IMG/VR virus record: IMGVR_UViG_3300031215_000036
Coordinates: 1 to 35,581 of that record
Length of the DNA: 35,581 nt
Direction: 5' to 3' (one strand)
DNA from: a virus
The position numbers and the translations under genes are program-made. Positions 8,295 to 16,912 of this stretch are shown one piece after another (the first letter of the stretch is position 1; each line of letters begins with the position of its first letter). The notes below the pieces were generated by a model. That model saw nothing but the letters and a program-made list of their open reading frames with translations. It was not told the DNA's origin and searched no databases.

Positions 8295-10432
8295 TGACCA
8301 TCACCCAGCAGCCATCCGAGTACAGCTTTGCCGGCAATCTTCCCGATATCCGCATTACCTCCGATGAGGAGTTGACCATATCGCTCAAGCATTACAGCAC
8401 TGGTGAAGATCTATTTGAGGAAGTATACACGCCCGATGCAGATGACAAGATCATCGTCCAGCTCCGAGAGTTCTTCGAAGGCTACCTATCGGTCAATGTG
8501 CCCGGCATCTCATTCGGATCTGTCCATCAGTCCACGGGCTATGGCCGCTTTGTAGTCACCATCGATGAGACAGAGATTGACTTCTATGTCATCTCCGGAG
8601 GCGGTAAAAATATTCCCTTCGATACTATAGGTAAGCGATTCTTCACATGGCAGCCATATACTAAGTATGTGAAGTCCGAAGATCCCGAGTTCCTTACCTT
8701 TTTTGCCAAAGTAGCCTCTCTGGCGAGAGCTAAGATTTATTACGGAGACGGAGAGAGCGTCACGGTCACCCTGGCCAGCCTACCGGCCAATCAGCTGACC
8801 ACATTTCAGGTCAGCCCCTATTTCATAGCTGCCGAGTATGCCGATCTCACCAAGATCGAAGTATGGGTAGCAGAGTTGACAGAGGGCAGCTCAGGTTCCG
8901 GATCAGGATCAGGATCTGGGGGTGGCCTGCCTTCAGGGGAGATCAGCTCACTCCAGACCTACGTTCTCACCAATGAGACATTCGACTATGACGACCTATT
9001 CCTATTCACCAATAGTATTGGAGGTATAGACACCATCCGCTTCACTGGCACCCTTGAGCAGATCGAAGAGTTCGAGATAGACCAGGCCATATTCGACCGT
9101 GAGCGCGATGAGTACTTGTCAGAGTCTGCCAGAGTCTGGAATAAAAATACCGGTGACTTCCGATCGAGACATGAGCAGCTATGGGCCCGTGATTTCTTTG
9201 GAAGTATAGCGAAGTACCGCTTCCAGTATTACCAGCTGCTCAAGATCATCACCGTCAGTACCAATCTCCCCGCAGTACGCCTCGGGCTCATCAACTACGA
9301 CTTCCAGTATGCCGAAAGCGAGCCACTTGATTATCAAGACTACTACGACTTCACCCCGCCACCCCCGCCTATTCAGCCATTGGCGATAGATGATTTGGTA
9401 GCTGAGGCTGAGGTCAATGAGATCACTTTGACATGGACGCCTTCAGATCCTGATGCTGAGTACCAGGAAGTGTACCGCGCGGAGACAGCAGATGGTCCAT
9501 ATCAATTGGTAGAGGCTATTAGCAACTCAGATCAGGAGTACCTAGATGATAGTGGGCTTGAGTATAATCAGCAATACTGTTATAAGATTGCTACCATCAA
9601 AAGAGGTTTATACGCGTTTAGCAATGTTGCTTGTGCTACCACGGCTCTGCCCAACCCCCTTCAAATTTACGGATCAGCTTTGGAATTTTGGTGGCGGAGT
9701 GATGATGTTGAGATCAACCCCGGTAATGGACTAGTAGAGCAGTTTAATGACAAGAGCACCAAAGGCAGACCTATATATCAAGCTACAGCAGCCACTCAAC
9801 CAGACAGGAAGACAGGAGGTATTGACGGCCATCCCTACATAGAGTTCCGCCTCGATGGGTTAGGCAATCTCAGCGTCACTGGGTTAGGCAATCTCAGCTC
9901 AGATATGGGAGGTGCTATCGAAGGCCCACTCTGCATCTTTTTGGTACACAAGTTCGCCCCCACAGCCAATTCTAGTGGTGCTCAGAAAGTCCACCTGGCA
10001 GACAATGATCCTACTCGTACCGTCAATAATGGAGGATTATATATTTATGATGGAGCAAGTACAGGAGATACGAAATTCTATCTGAACAGAGACGAAAAGA
10101 GCCGTATTGATCACACTCTAGGACTTGGTTATGCTTCGGAAACATTTCTTGTAAGTCTATATGCCCCACTAATTGAGGCAGATATGAAGATCTTTAAAAA
10201 TGGCTTAGACATCACACATCCTATTCAGCCATCACGCCCAGACACTGATTACGATGATATCACCAGCCTTGCCATGGGTAAACAGTCATGGAACAATCAA
10301 TCACAGCCGGAACTTGAGCACTATGAGGCATTTGCCGTAGCGGACATGGATGCCGCAAAATTCAATCAAGTGCATGATTATCTTGCGGAGAGATACCCGT
10401 CTTTAAGTATTACTAATCCAAATCTATCCTAA
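8294..10432 (+). CDS. Large tail-tip/adhesin protein with FN3 and LamG-like regions
   Basis: The start at 8294 shares a base with the upstream stop (TAATG) and gives 712 residues; a longer reading from 8216 would run through the spanin gene. The first 199 residues form one domain that ends in a Gly/Ser run at about 200-212 closing with GGGL, the same tail other proteins carry at their C-termini. A second domain follows, then a Pro run (TPPPPPIQPL). Next comes a fibronectin type III-like repeat (about 361-450, with ITLTWTPSDPDAEYQEVYR), then a concanavalin/LamG-like domain to the end (LEFWWRSDDVEINPGNG). These domains suggest host-surface binding. An earlier fusion of two genes is plausible. 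Confidence 0.8.
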   Translation: MTITQQPSEYSFAGNLPDIRITSDEELTISLKHYSTGEDLFEEVYTPDADDKIIVQLREFFEGYLSVNVPGISFGSVHQSTGYGRFVVTIDETEIDFYVISGGGKNIPFDTIGKRFFTWQPYTKYVKSEDPEFLTFFAKVASLARAKIYYGDGESVTVTLASLPANQLTTFQVSPYFIAAEYADLTKIEVWVAELTEGSSGSGSGSGSGGGLPSGEISSLQTYVLTNETFDYDDLFLFTNSIGGIDTIRFTGTLEQIEEFEIDQAIFDRERDEYLSESARVWNKNTGDFRSRHEQLWARDFFGSIAKYRFQYYQLLKIITVSTNLPAVRLGLINYDFQYAESEPLDYQDYYDFTPPPPPIQPLAIDDLVAEAEVNEITLTWTPSDPDAEYQEVYRAETADGPYQLVEAISNSDQEYLDDSGLEYNQQYCYKIATIKRGLYAFSNVACATTALPNPLQIYGSALEFWWRSDDVEINPGNGLVEQFNDKSTKGRPIYQATAATQPDRKTGGIDGHPYIEFRLDGLGNLSVTGLGNLSSDMGGAIEGPLCIFLVHKFAPTANSSGAQKVHLADNDPTRTVNNGGLYIYDGASTGDTKFYLNRDEKSRIDHTLGLGYASETFLVSLYAPLIEADMKIFKNGLDITHPIQPSRPDTDYDDITSLAMGKQSWNNQSQPELEHYEAFAVADMDAAKFNQVHDYLAERYPSLSITNPNLS

Positions 10433-10434
10433 CA

Positions 10435-11124
10435 ATGGAAGTATCATACATCATTTTCGCCGACGAATCCAAGCTCAACCTATACTGGAAAGCACTCAAT
10501 CGAGCTGTTGGGTACCCCAATGCTCGGACGTTGCAGCACTTCGATCAAGTTCAGTCTAAGGCACCCAATAGTGAACGATTTGGTGTTTTGGTTGATGGTG
10601 TCATTAGTGCCAACCTACCACAGACGCTTAGCTATCCTACCGATCAGGTCACTGCGGATCATTACTACACCGTCACTTTTGATGATGTTGAAGAATGGTA
10701 CGATCAGCCTATCGACCCTGCCGTACATCTACGCGCATGGATAGGTGACTATATGATCTGTCCAGCGGCTAGTTATCAGACCAGCCTACAGACCATAGCG
10801 GATGGCAAGCTCACCCCAGAGCAGGATGTTGTACTCGGTGGTCACTTTGGCTACATGGTCGATGGTTCGCCTTATGTAGGATCAGTTGAAGACTATAACA
10901 CCTACGCCGGAGCTACCCTATCAGGATTCGTCAAGCCTACCGGAATAGTGAGTCAGTGGGTAGATAGCGAAGGAAATATATTCTACGTGATACTAATCAA
11001 AGGACTGACCGACCACCTATCCGAGCGCGAGATTATGTATCTATTAGCCGTAGGTGAGACAGTCCCTAGCTTCACTATCTGCCGCAATGCAGCGGATGTA
11101 TTGAATCTCGTGCAGCCTGTGTGA
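10435..11124 (+). CDS. Tail-region protein of unknown function
   Basis: This 229-residue gene begins two bases after the adhesin-like gene and overlaps the next gene by one base (TGATG). I recognise no family. The sequence is mixed and beta-rich, without signal peptide or membrane helix. Its place between a probable receptor-binding protein and a hydrolase-like protein suggests a tail-fibre accessory or baseplate part, which is inference from order alone. Confidence 0.65.
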   Translation: MEVSYIIFADESKLNLYWKALNRAVGYPNARTLQHFDQVQSKAPNSERFGVLVDGVISANLPQTLSYPTDQVTADHYYTVTFDDVEEWYDQPIDPAVHLRAWIGDYMICPAASYQTSLQTIADGKLTPEQDVVLGGHFGYMVDGSPYVGSVEDYNTYAGATLSGFVKPTGIVSQWVDSEGNIFYVILIKGLTDHLSEREIMYLLAVGETVPSFTICRNAADVLNLVQPV

Positions 11125-11702
11125 TGCGCCACACGCTCTCCCATATCTCCCAGCACGAGTGCCGGATGATCAACATTGATCAGTACCGACATCCCGAGCG
11201 ATATGTGACCCAGCAGGGATGCTTCATTGCCGTACACCGTTACCACGAATGGACTGAGCCACTCAGCAACGTCAGCGCAGCTATCCGTCTATTTGACAAT
11301 AGCTTTTGGAATCATACCGCTATCGCATTGATCCGAGCAGACGGCACGATCATGGTGATGGAGTCCAATAGCAAGGGGGTAGTCTGGATGCCCTTCACAC
11401 ACTGGGCTGAGCGCTACGGAAATAAGATATGGCAGATCTATCCACCACTCAAGCCACTAGAGCTAGAGGATTACACCCGATTTCTCGGTAGAGGATATGA
11501 CTATAAGAGCCTGCTGCTATGGCAGCCGATCTATAAGACCACCGGACAGTGGCTAGGCCAAAGAGATATCGACGGCACAGGCCGCACCTACTGTACCGAG
11601 ATATTCAGCTATGCCAATGAGCTAGATCGTCCCTACCTACTCGCTACGGGTGATATCATGGAAGAGTACAGAGCATCCGGGATAGAGCCTATCATGGCGT
11701 AG
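11124..11702 (+). CDS. Permuted NlpC/P60 (YiiX-like) papain-fold protein
   Basis: The ATG at 11124 overlaps the upstream stop and gives 192 residues; a GTG one codon earlier is possible. The order of catalytic residues fits the circularly permuted NlpC/P60 group (YiiX/YycO-like). A histidine comes first in FWNHTAIAL (H64), followed by strands with polar residues (IMVMESNSKGVVWMP). The cysteine comes later in TYCTEIFSYA (C157). Such proteins are cysteine hydrolases acting on peptides, amides or lipids. In a tail module, cell-wall or envelope processing during entry is likely. It ends the rightward tail operon. Confidence 0.65.
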   Translation: MRHTLSHISQHECRMINIDQYRHPERYVTQQGCFIAVHRYHEWTEPLSNVSAAIRLFDNSFWNHTAIALIRADGTIMVMESNSKGVVWMPFTHWAERYGNKIWQIYPPLKPLELEDYTRFLGRGYDYKSLLLWQPIYKTTGQWLGQRDIDGTGRTYCTEIFSYANELDRPYLLATGDIMEEYRASGIEPIMA

Positions 11703-11721
11703 AATATTTAGGTTTTTGAAG

Positions 11722-11895
11722 CTAATACAGCTGCTTATTATCAGTTGGCTTTATCGGCTTGTGTATAATGCCGCGTCTGGTCTTTACGAGTTGATACATC
11801 TTACCGTTCTTCCCGGGATGAATGCCAAATTTGTAATCATCTCTCAAAGCAGGATGATTTTCCCCAAACCTTTTTACAATTGTAGCTCGCGTCAT
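11722..11895 (-). CDS. Small basic protein, second gene of the leftward operon
   Basis: Reverse-strand reading gives 57 residues starting MTRATIVKRFGENHPALRD and ending in NKQLY before a TAG at 11722-11724. It begins four bases after the stop of the helix-turn-helix gene, so the two form a leftward unit. It is rich in Lys, Arg and Pro and could bind nucleic acid or be a small antirepressor-like protein. I do not recognise the family. Its last bases lie 20 bases past the stop of the opposing gene. Confidence 0.5.
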   Translation of the reverse strand: MTRATIVKRFGENHPALRDDYKFGIHPGKNGKMYQLVKTRRGIIHKPIKPTDNKQLY

Positions 11896-11899
11896 GTCG

Positions 11900-12130
11900 C
11901 TAATGGCTGCTGATGTTTAATTCAAATATACACCAAATGGTATTATCTAATCTTCCATACATACCATATTTCCTAATGATGTGGTAGCTCAGGTCTGATT
12001 TATCGAAGTGACGATAGATAGTTGATTGGTTGTAGCCCGCTGCATGCGCCACTGCTGTGATGCTGCTTTTGTTGATGTCGCAATACTTATCAACAACCTT
12101 CCTTAAAATTATACCCCTGTTATTCAGCAT
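11900..12130 (-). CDS. Helix-turn-helix regulator (leftward)
   Basis: This 76-residue reverse-strand protein has a clear helix-turn-helix: ITAVAHAAGYNQSTIYRHF at about residues 24-42. Tyr, Ser and Thr at the recognition helix resemble Xre/resolvase-type readers. It is transcribed away from another small regulator at 12236, across a region with repeated TACTGCA half-sites. This is the layout of a phage CI/Cro-type switch. It starts at the ATG complementary to 12128-12130. Confidence 0.7.
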   Translation of the reverse strand: MLNNRGIILRKVVDKYCDINKSSITAVAHAAGYNQSTIYRHFDKSDLSYHIIRKYGMYGRLDNTIWCIFELNISSH

Positions 12131-12235
12131 ATTACAAATCTCTGGAAAGAGAATATGATTTTTTGCAGTATTATTTATTGCATAATTACTGCATTTACAT
12201 CATATTTGCTGCACAATTACTGTAAAAACATTGCC
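12131..12235. promoter_or_regulatory. Divergent control region with repeated TGCAGTA/TACTGCA half-sites
   Basis: The space between the leftward and rightward regulators holds TGCAGTA at 12164-12170, TACTGCA at 12187-12193 and TACTGTA at 12218-12224. The last two sit in near-identical direct repeats (ATAATTACTGCA and ACAATTACTGTA) 31 bases apart. The first pair forms an imperfect inverted repeat. The region is very AT-rich and must hold both promoters. Binding by either regulator is inference. Confidence 0.5.
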
Positions 12236-12469
12236 ATGATTAGCAAAGAACATTTGAAAACACTAAAGTCCCGTGCTCCACGAGGCTACTTCAAGCGCAT
12301 TTTGGAAAAGGTCGATGTGTCCGAGAGGACTGTTTCCAATTTTTTAATCGGGAGAAATTATCGTGAAGATATACACCTGGCTATGCTGGAAGTGATCGAG
12401 GAGCATGAGATGTGCACGCAGCATATACGAGAGAGAGAAGCTGAAGTACTTAAGACCAAAAGAGTTTAA
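12236..12469 (+). CDS. Cro/Xre-like small DNA-binding protein
   Basis: The ATG at 12236 gives 77 residues; upstream codons would run through the operator region. The protein reads as a compact helical binder: PRGYFKRILEKVDVSERTV, then SNFLIGRNYREDIHLAMLEV, where VSERTVSNFLIGR resembles a recognition helix. A charged tail follows (EREAEVLKTKRV). It is the first gene rightward of the switch and precedes a GC-rich hairpin and the replication genes, so a Cro-like or early-gene regulator role is likely. Confidence 0.65.
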   Translation: MISKEHLKTLKSRAPRGYFKRILEKVDVSERTVSNFLIGRNYREDIHLAMLEVIEEHEMCTQHIREREAEVLKTKRV

Positions 12470-12498
12470 GCCAGAGTTCACAGTCCTAGATGTCCCAT

Positions 12499-12527
12499 GG
12501 CCCCCATTCTGGCGGGGGCCAATTTTC
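12499..12527 (+). terminator. GC-rich hairpin between the Cro-like gene and the early genes
   Basis: GGCCCCC at 12499-12505 pairs with GGGGGCC at 12514-12520 across an eight-base loop, followed by AATTTTC. The stem is strong but the U-tract is short, so it may be a leaky terminator or attenuator controlling early transcription. Confidence 0.5.
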
Positions 12528-12541
12528 AAAAACTTGAGATT

Positions 12542-12760
12542 ATGATCAAAGCAAAGCAAATCTGGCTGCACAAAAAGAACAGCCTTCAGATCACCATTCT
12601 GCACAAGTCCTATGATCATGAAGATCATTGGTATGTAGGTCTCAACCTATCGGATCTCTCAGGCACCACCAATATCATGACCTGCCATATCCACAAAAAT
12701 GAATTGCTTGAATCCGACCACTGGCATCAGGCACCATCATCCACTAACCCAGAGGCTTAA
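12542..12760 (+). CDS. Small protein before the primase-helicase
   Basis: The ATG at 12542, after the hairpin, gives 72 residues; an in-frame ATG at 12497 would place the stem inside the gene. The protein is His- and Trp-rich (YDHEDHWYVGLNLSD, HIHKNELLESDHWHQ) and beta-like, and may bind metal, although no standard motif is seen. It ends three bases before the GTG of the primase-helicase and so belongs to the early operon. Confidence 0.55.
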   Translation: MIKAKQIWLHKKNSLQITILHKSYDHEDHWYVGLNLSDLSGTTNIMTCHIHKNELLESDHWHQAPSSTNPEA

Positions 12761-12763
12761 GCA

Positions 12764-15610
12764 GTGTATATAGATCAGCAGCGCATATTAGATGCCACCA
12801 ATGGCGGCCTGGACATCATTCTGGCTTACTATCCTGACGCTTATGAAGCGGTCAAAACCAAGGGTAAAAAATTCAAGCTCCGCAAAGACGAAAAGACCGC
12901 CAGTGCCACATTACGACTGCTATCCGATGGCAACTATGTTGTCACCGACTTTGGCGGTGATTCAAAGCCCCGCAATGCCATTCTCATCTGCATGGTCGAG
13001 GAAAGCCTCAGCTTCCATGACGCCATACAGAAGCTTGCCGCTGATTATAAGGTCACGCCAGAGGAGTACAACCCTGAGTTGTACAAGCCCGACATTGACA
13101 AGCGAGATGCCAAATCTGAGGAAAATGAAGGAGAGTGGTATTTCGACATTCGCAAGGGCTATACCGATTTCGAGATCAAGACAGTATTGGCGGAGAAGTC
13201 AATCCCTTATGTGAAGGATAAGGAGGCTAATGATGTCATCGACTATGACAAAGTAGCCAGGGTATTCCAGCAGTACCATTTCCACGCGCTCACATCTTAT
13301 AGCATTGTCAAAAACCGCAAGGTCACCACCATCAAGGCTACCGATAGCTACCCTATTTTCATGTGGGATGAAGGCAGCTTCAAGAAAATCTACCAGCCAT
13401 TCCACCAAGACAAAGGCTTCCGATTTATCTACTATGGCAAGCGGCCAAAGCAATTCCTTCATGGATTTCCCGCATGTCAGAAGGCTTATGATGAGCTTCA
13501 GCCAGATGCAATGCCTGAGCATGACGAGGAAGAGGCGAGCACTAAAAAAGCAACAGCCAAGCTTCCCGAGATAATGTATTGCTCCGGTGGATCTGATGCA
13601 CTCAACCTGGCCATGATCGGTTACGAGGTAGTATGGCCTAATAGTGAGACTGCCAAGCTCACCCTCAAAGAATTCAATAAGCTAAAAGGGCTCACCGACA
13701 AGGTGATCAACATCCCCGATATCGATGCTACCGGCAGGCGAGCAGCGCATCAGCTGGCCTTGGAATACCTCGAGTTGTACACACTCTACCTACCGGAATC
13801 CCTCTCCAGATACCGCGATCGGCGGGGCAACTTTTGCAAAGACGTCCGGGATTACCTCCGTTTTCACAACTGGTACGACTTCAAGCAGCTCATCAAGACA
13901 GCCCTGCCCTACCAGTTTTGGCGTGTCGAATACCTTCCCAAAAAAGGTGGTGGCTACAAGACCGCCTATTATGTTAAGAATACGAGGTTGTACAACTTCC
14001 TTGGCAAAAACGGCTTTGCCCGTCTGGAGATCGAAAATGAGAAGGACGGCTATATCTACATACAGATTGAGAACAACATAGTCCGTCAGATCAAAGCCAA
14101 TGACGTCAAAAACTATGTCCATGAGTTCCTCAAATCAAAAAAACTGGATGAGGATCTCCGAGATATGTTCTATCGCTCTACCCAGCTGGGTGATACCTCC
14201 ATGTCCAACCTTCCCATCATCGAGATTGATTTCACTGATTATGACAAGGATACTCAGTATTTCTTTTTTAAGAACTACACGATCAAAGTCACTGCTGGCA
14301 AGATCGAGGAGTTCAAGCCTGGCAAGATTGACAGGTATGTGTGGGAAGATGAGGTCATTGATCACAAGATGGAGCCTGATAAGCCTCAGTTCAAGATCAA
14401 CAAAGACAAGGATGGCCAGTGGGACATCAGTATCAAGAAAAAAGACAATCCATTCTTCAACTACCTGATCAATACATCGCGGATCCACTGGCGCAAAGAG
14501 CTTGAAGATCAGCTACAGGGCAAAAAAGCCGAAGAGCGAAATGCCTATTTGAAAAAACACCAGTTTGATATCGCCGGGCCTAACCTCTCTCCGGAGGAGC
14601 GCAAAGAGCAAAAAGCCCACTTGGTCAATAAGATTTATGCCCTGGGTTACCTATTACATCGCTATAGAGATCCCTCCAGACCATGGGCAGTCTTTGCTAT
14701 GGATAGCCGTGTCAGTGATGACGGCGAGTCTCATGGTGGGTCTGGTAAGTCGATCTGCTTTAAAGCTCCTCGATTGTTTATGAAATCGGTTACACTCGAT
14801 GGGCGAAAGCCGGATCTGACCAAGGATCAGTTTTTATATGAAAATGTCAACAGACATACAGATTACATACTCGTCGATGACGCCAACCAATACCTCAATT
14901 TTCAATTCTTTTTCTCAGCGCTGACTGGAGAACTCACCGTCAACCCTAAGAACAACAGGCGATTCGAAATGGCTTTTGAGGATGTCCCCAAGTTTGCCCT
15001 GACGTCCAATTTCGTAGTGCGCAATCTCGATAGCTCTACCGTTCGCAGGCTGCTGTACGTAGTATTCTCCGATTATTATCATAAAAATGCAAACGGCTTC
15101 TATGAGGAAGATCGCACAGTAGCCGATGAGTTCGGAAAAAACATCGTCCACAAAGATTACACAGATGACGAATGGAACGACTTCTACAGCTTCATGATCC
15201 AGTGTTGCCAGTTCTATCTCAATCACAGCAAAATCGAGCCACCGATGGACAATGTCCACAAGCGCAATCTGATATCCATCATGGGCAATGCCTTCCACGA
15301 ATGGGCCGATGTGTACTTCTCTGAAGATGCCGGCACGCTCAATGATTTTGTGATTCGCGTCGATGCATTTGAGGACTTCAAAAAAGGTACAAGATCCAAC
15401 TGGACTAGCCAAAAATTTGGCAAGGCCATCCACGCCTGGTGTGAATACTACGGCTATGAGCTCAACCCTAAAGATTACCACAATGATCAGGGCAGGATTA
15501 TCCGCAAGGTCACTAGAGACAGCCGAGATCGCGCCATGGAGATGCTCTTTATAAAAACAGTAAAAGACGTACCAGGAGACGTCAATCCACCATCTATAGC
15601 CCCATTCTGA
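12764..15610 (+). CDS. Primase-SF3 helicase fusion, phage replication protein
   Basis: This 948-residue protein starts at GTG. The N-terminal 100 residues resemble the substrate-binding part of DnaG-like phage primases (TATLRLLSDGNYVVTDFGG-type pattern). A TOPRIM-like region follows: EIMYCSGGSDALN near 270-285, then DIDATGR near 318-325. The C-terminal half is a superfamily 3 helicase. It has Walker A GGSGKS at 658-663, Walker B ILVDD at 702-706, sensor 1 around N749 (KFALTSNF) and an Arg pair (TVRRLLYVVF). It would unwind and prime phage DNA. Codons 737-754 are duplicated in a cargo gene near 20482. Confidence 0.9.
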   Translation: MYIDQQRILDATNGGLDIILAYYPDAYEAVKTKGKKFKLRKDEKTASATLRLLSDGNYVVTDFGGDSKPRNAILICMVEESLSFHDAIQKLAADYKVTPEEYNPELYKPDIDKRDAKSEENEGEWYFDIRKGYTDFEIKTVLAEKSIPYVKDKEANDVIDYDKVARVFQQYHFHALTSYSIVKNRKVTTIKATDSYPIFMWDEGSFKKIYQPFHQDKGFRFIYYGKRPKQFLHGFPACQKAYDELQPDAMPEHDEEEASTKKATAKLPEIMYCSGGSDALNLAMIGYEVVWPNSETAKLTLKEFNKLKGLTDKVINIPDIDATGRRAAHQLALEYLELYTLYLPESLSRYRDRRGNFCKDVRDYLRFHNWYDFKQLIKTALPYQFWRVEYLPKKGGGYKTAYYVKNTRLYNFLGKNGFARLEIENEKDGYIYIQIENNIVRQIKANDVKNYVHEFLKSKKLDEDLRDMFYRSTQLGDTSMSNLPIIEIDFTDYDKDTQYFFFKNYTIKVTAGKIEEFKPGKIDRYVWEDEVIDHKMEPDKPQFKINKDKDGQWDISIKKKDNPFFNYLINTSRIHWRKELEDQLQGKKAEERNAYLKKHQFDIAGPNLSPEERKEQKAHLVNKIYALGYLLHRYRDPSRPWAVFAMDSRVSDDGESHGGSGKSICFKAPRLFMKSVTLDGRKPDLTKDQFLYENVNRHTDYILVDDANQYLNFQFFFSALTGELTVNPKNNRRFEMAFEDVPKFALTSNFVVRNLDSSTVRRLLYVVFSDYYHKNANGFYEEDRTVADEFGKNIVHKDYTDDEWNDFYSFMIQCCQFYLNHSKIEPPMDNVHKRNLISIMGNAFHEWADVYFSEDAGTLNDFVIRVDAFEDFKKGTRSNWTSQKFGKAIHAWCEYYGYELNPKDYHNDQGRIIRKVTRDSRDRAMEMLFIKTVKDVPGDVNPPSIAPF

Positions 15611-15611
15611 T

Positions 15612-15899
15612 ATGAAACCTACCGAAATCAACATCTTCGACCGCCGATACATCCAGTGCCAGTACTTCTCCCATTTTCGCTTCGAAGATGGCAAGCGCCG
15701 CATGGATATGCCTTTCTGGGTACGATGTGCAGAGAGTGGAGTAGTCCACCTCATTCAGTATCACATCAGCAACGATACTGAGGTCAAGTGGCTCATGAGC
15801 CTTATTGAGGATGGCATGGTCTACATGCGATCTATAGATCATGCGCTGACACTTCCCAATGCCGAAAAGCTCAACGAAAAAACCACGCAGCATGCCTAA
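15612..15899 (+). CDS. Early-region protein of unknown function
   Basis: This 95-residue gene starts directly after the primase-helicase stop (TGATATG) and overlaps the next gene by eight bases. It has a beta-rich N-terminus (EINIFDRRYIQCQYFSHFRF) and no recognised motif. Tight packing in the early operon supports that it is expressed. It may be a small accessory replication or DNA-binding protein, but nothing in the sequence shows this. Confidence 0.6.
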   Translation: MKPTEINIFDRRYIQCQYFSHFRFEDGKRRMDMPFWVRCAESGVVHLIQYHISNDTEVKWLMSLIEDGMVYMRSIDHALTLPNAEKLNEKTTQHA

Positions 15900-16230
15900 G
15901 GAGACGACCATATTCACCGAAGCGCCCAAGTGTACGCTATGCCAGGATCGGCCAGCTGAGAAAAAGCAAAATGGCCGCTATAAAGATCGCTGCGAGCACT
16001 GCCTCAAGTATTTTAACAATGCCGGTGAGCCTTTCATTATTTATAAGACCACCTATGTCATGCGCCACCCAAAGGGCAAGGAGCATTGGTTTTGTTTCTT
16101 CGAAAACCACTGCTGCTCTGCCCCCATAGGTTATGGCAAGTACAAAGATCTACCGCTCAATGAAGTCCTTAAGTCCCTAGAAGAGTCCGGGCATATCATA
16201 GTAGACATCCATCCACCTGTAATGATCTGA
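15892..16230 (+). CDS. Small zinc-ribbon-like protein
   Basis: The ATG at 15892 overlaps the upstream stop and gives 112 residues. Two Cys pairs near the start, CTLC and CEHC about 22 residues apart, form a likely zinc ribbon; further Cys and His residues follow (HWFCFFENHCC). Such small treble-clef or ribbon proteins are common in phage early regions and often bind nucleic acid. The next gene starts two bases later. Function beyond metal binding is unknown. Confidence 0.65.
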   Translation: MPKETTIFTEAPKCTLCQDRPAEKKQNGRYKDRCEHCLKYFNNAGEPFIIYKTTYVMRHPKGKEHWFCFFENHCCSAPIGYGKYKDLPLNEVLKSLEESGHIIVDIHPPVMI

Positions 16231-16232
16231 TT

Positions 16233-16910
16233 ATGAAAATCCCAAAAAACATACTGCTTCTAGTCATCGCCCTGGTCATGCTCAACAATGTCGAGCACCT
16301 GGCACTCGTCCACTACACCATTGCACAGCGGCCATTCCCGATATTGGCTTTTGATTGGGTCAACAAAGCCCACAGCACACTTGTAGTCATCATTTTCGAG
16401 ATCGTCATTATCACCTTCGTACTCGCAGGTAAGAAAGGATTCTCGATATTCTTCACATGGTGCCTATTCATCCTCAGCATGATCTACTACGATGCACCAG
16501 GTTTGATGATCAGCGCCCGGCATCAGGATCTGGTAGCCGCCACCGTCTATAGCACCATCTACAGCATCAGCATTTACATGTTCAGTGAGATGCTCGCACA
16601 GTGGTACCATGAGCAGCGCATGGATCAGTTCGCACAAAAAAAGATTGATGGCCTTCGTGCAGACCTATCGGAAGCTCGTGAAGGATTGAAGCAATCAGCA
16701 ACAACAATCACCAAGCTTGAAGCAAGTCAGATCGAGTTGCAGCAGCTGCGCGTACAGCTGAAGCAGTACGAAAAAGAAAAGCAGGTAGCTCGAGAGCGGC
16801 TTACCTGCCCATTCTGCCACACATTTCAAGCGGAGACCGAAGGTCAGCTCAGGAGCCACAAGGGGCACTGCCCCGACAACCCAAAGAATTTATCATCTAA
16901 CAAACAATAA
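16233..16910 (+). CDS. Four-helix membrane protein with coiled coil and C2H2-like zinc finger
   Basis: This 225-residue protein begins with up to four membrane segments (about 5-22, 45-65, 70-88 and 100-122). They are followed by a cytoplasmic-type coiled coil (about 130-185, LRADLSEAREGLKQSA). It ends in a zinc-finger-like motif, CPFCHTF then RSHKGHC. This joins a membrane anchor to a probable nucleic-acid or protein-binding finger. In an early phage operon it might tether replication complexes to the membrane or take part in superinfection exclusion. Both ideas are inference. Confidence 0.7.
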   Translation: MKIPKNILLLVIALVMLNNVEHLALVHYTIAQRPFPILAFDWVNKAHSTLVVIIFEIVIITFVLAGKKGFSIFFTWCLFILSMIYYDAPGLMISARHQDLVAATVYSTIYSISIYMFSEMLAQWYHEQRMDQFAQKKIDGLRADLSEAREGLKQSATTITKLEASQIELQQLRVQLKQYEKEKQVARERLTCPFCHTFQAETEGQLRSHKGHCPDNPKNLSSNKQ

Positions 16911-16912
16911 TC

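Noticed and set aside
11716-11913. 65-codon forward frame after the NlpC-like gene
   Set aside because: The reverse strand carries a better-supported 57-residue gene coupled to the repressor-like gene.
14915-15754. Long reverse-strand open frame of 279 codons
   Set aside because: It lies opposite the helicase domain, whose motifs prove the forward frame. Its composition is that of an antisense shadow.
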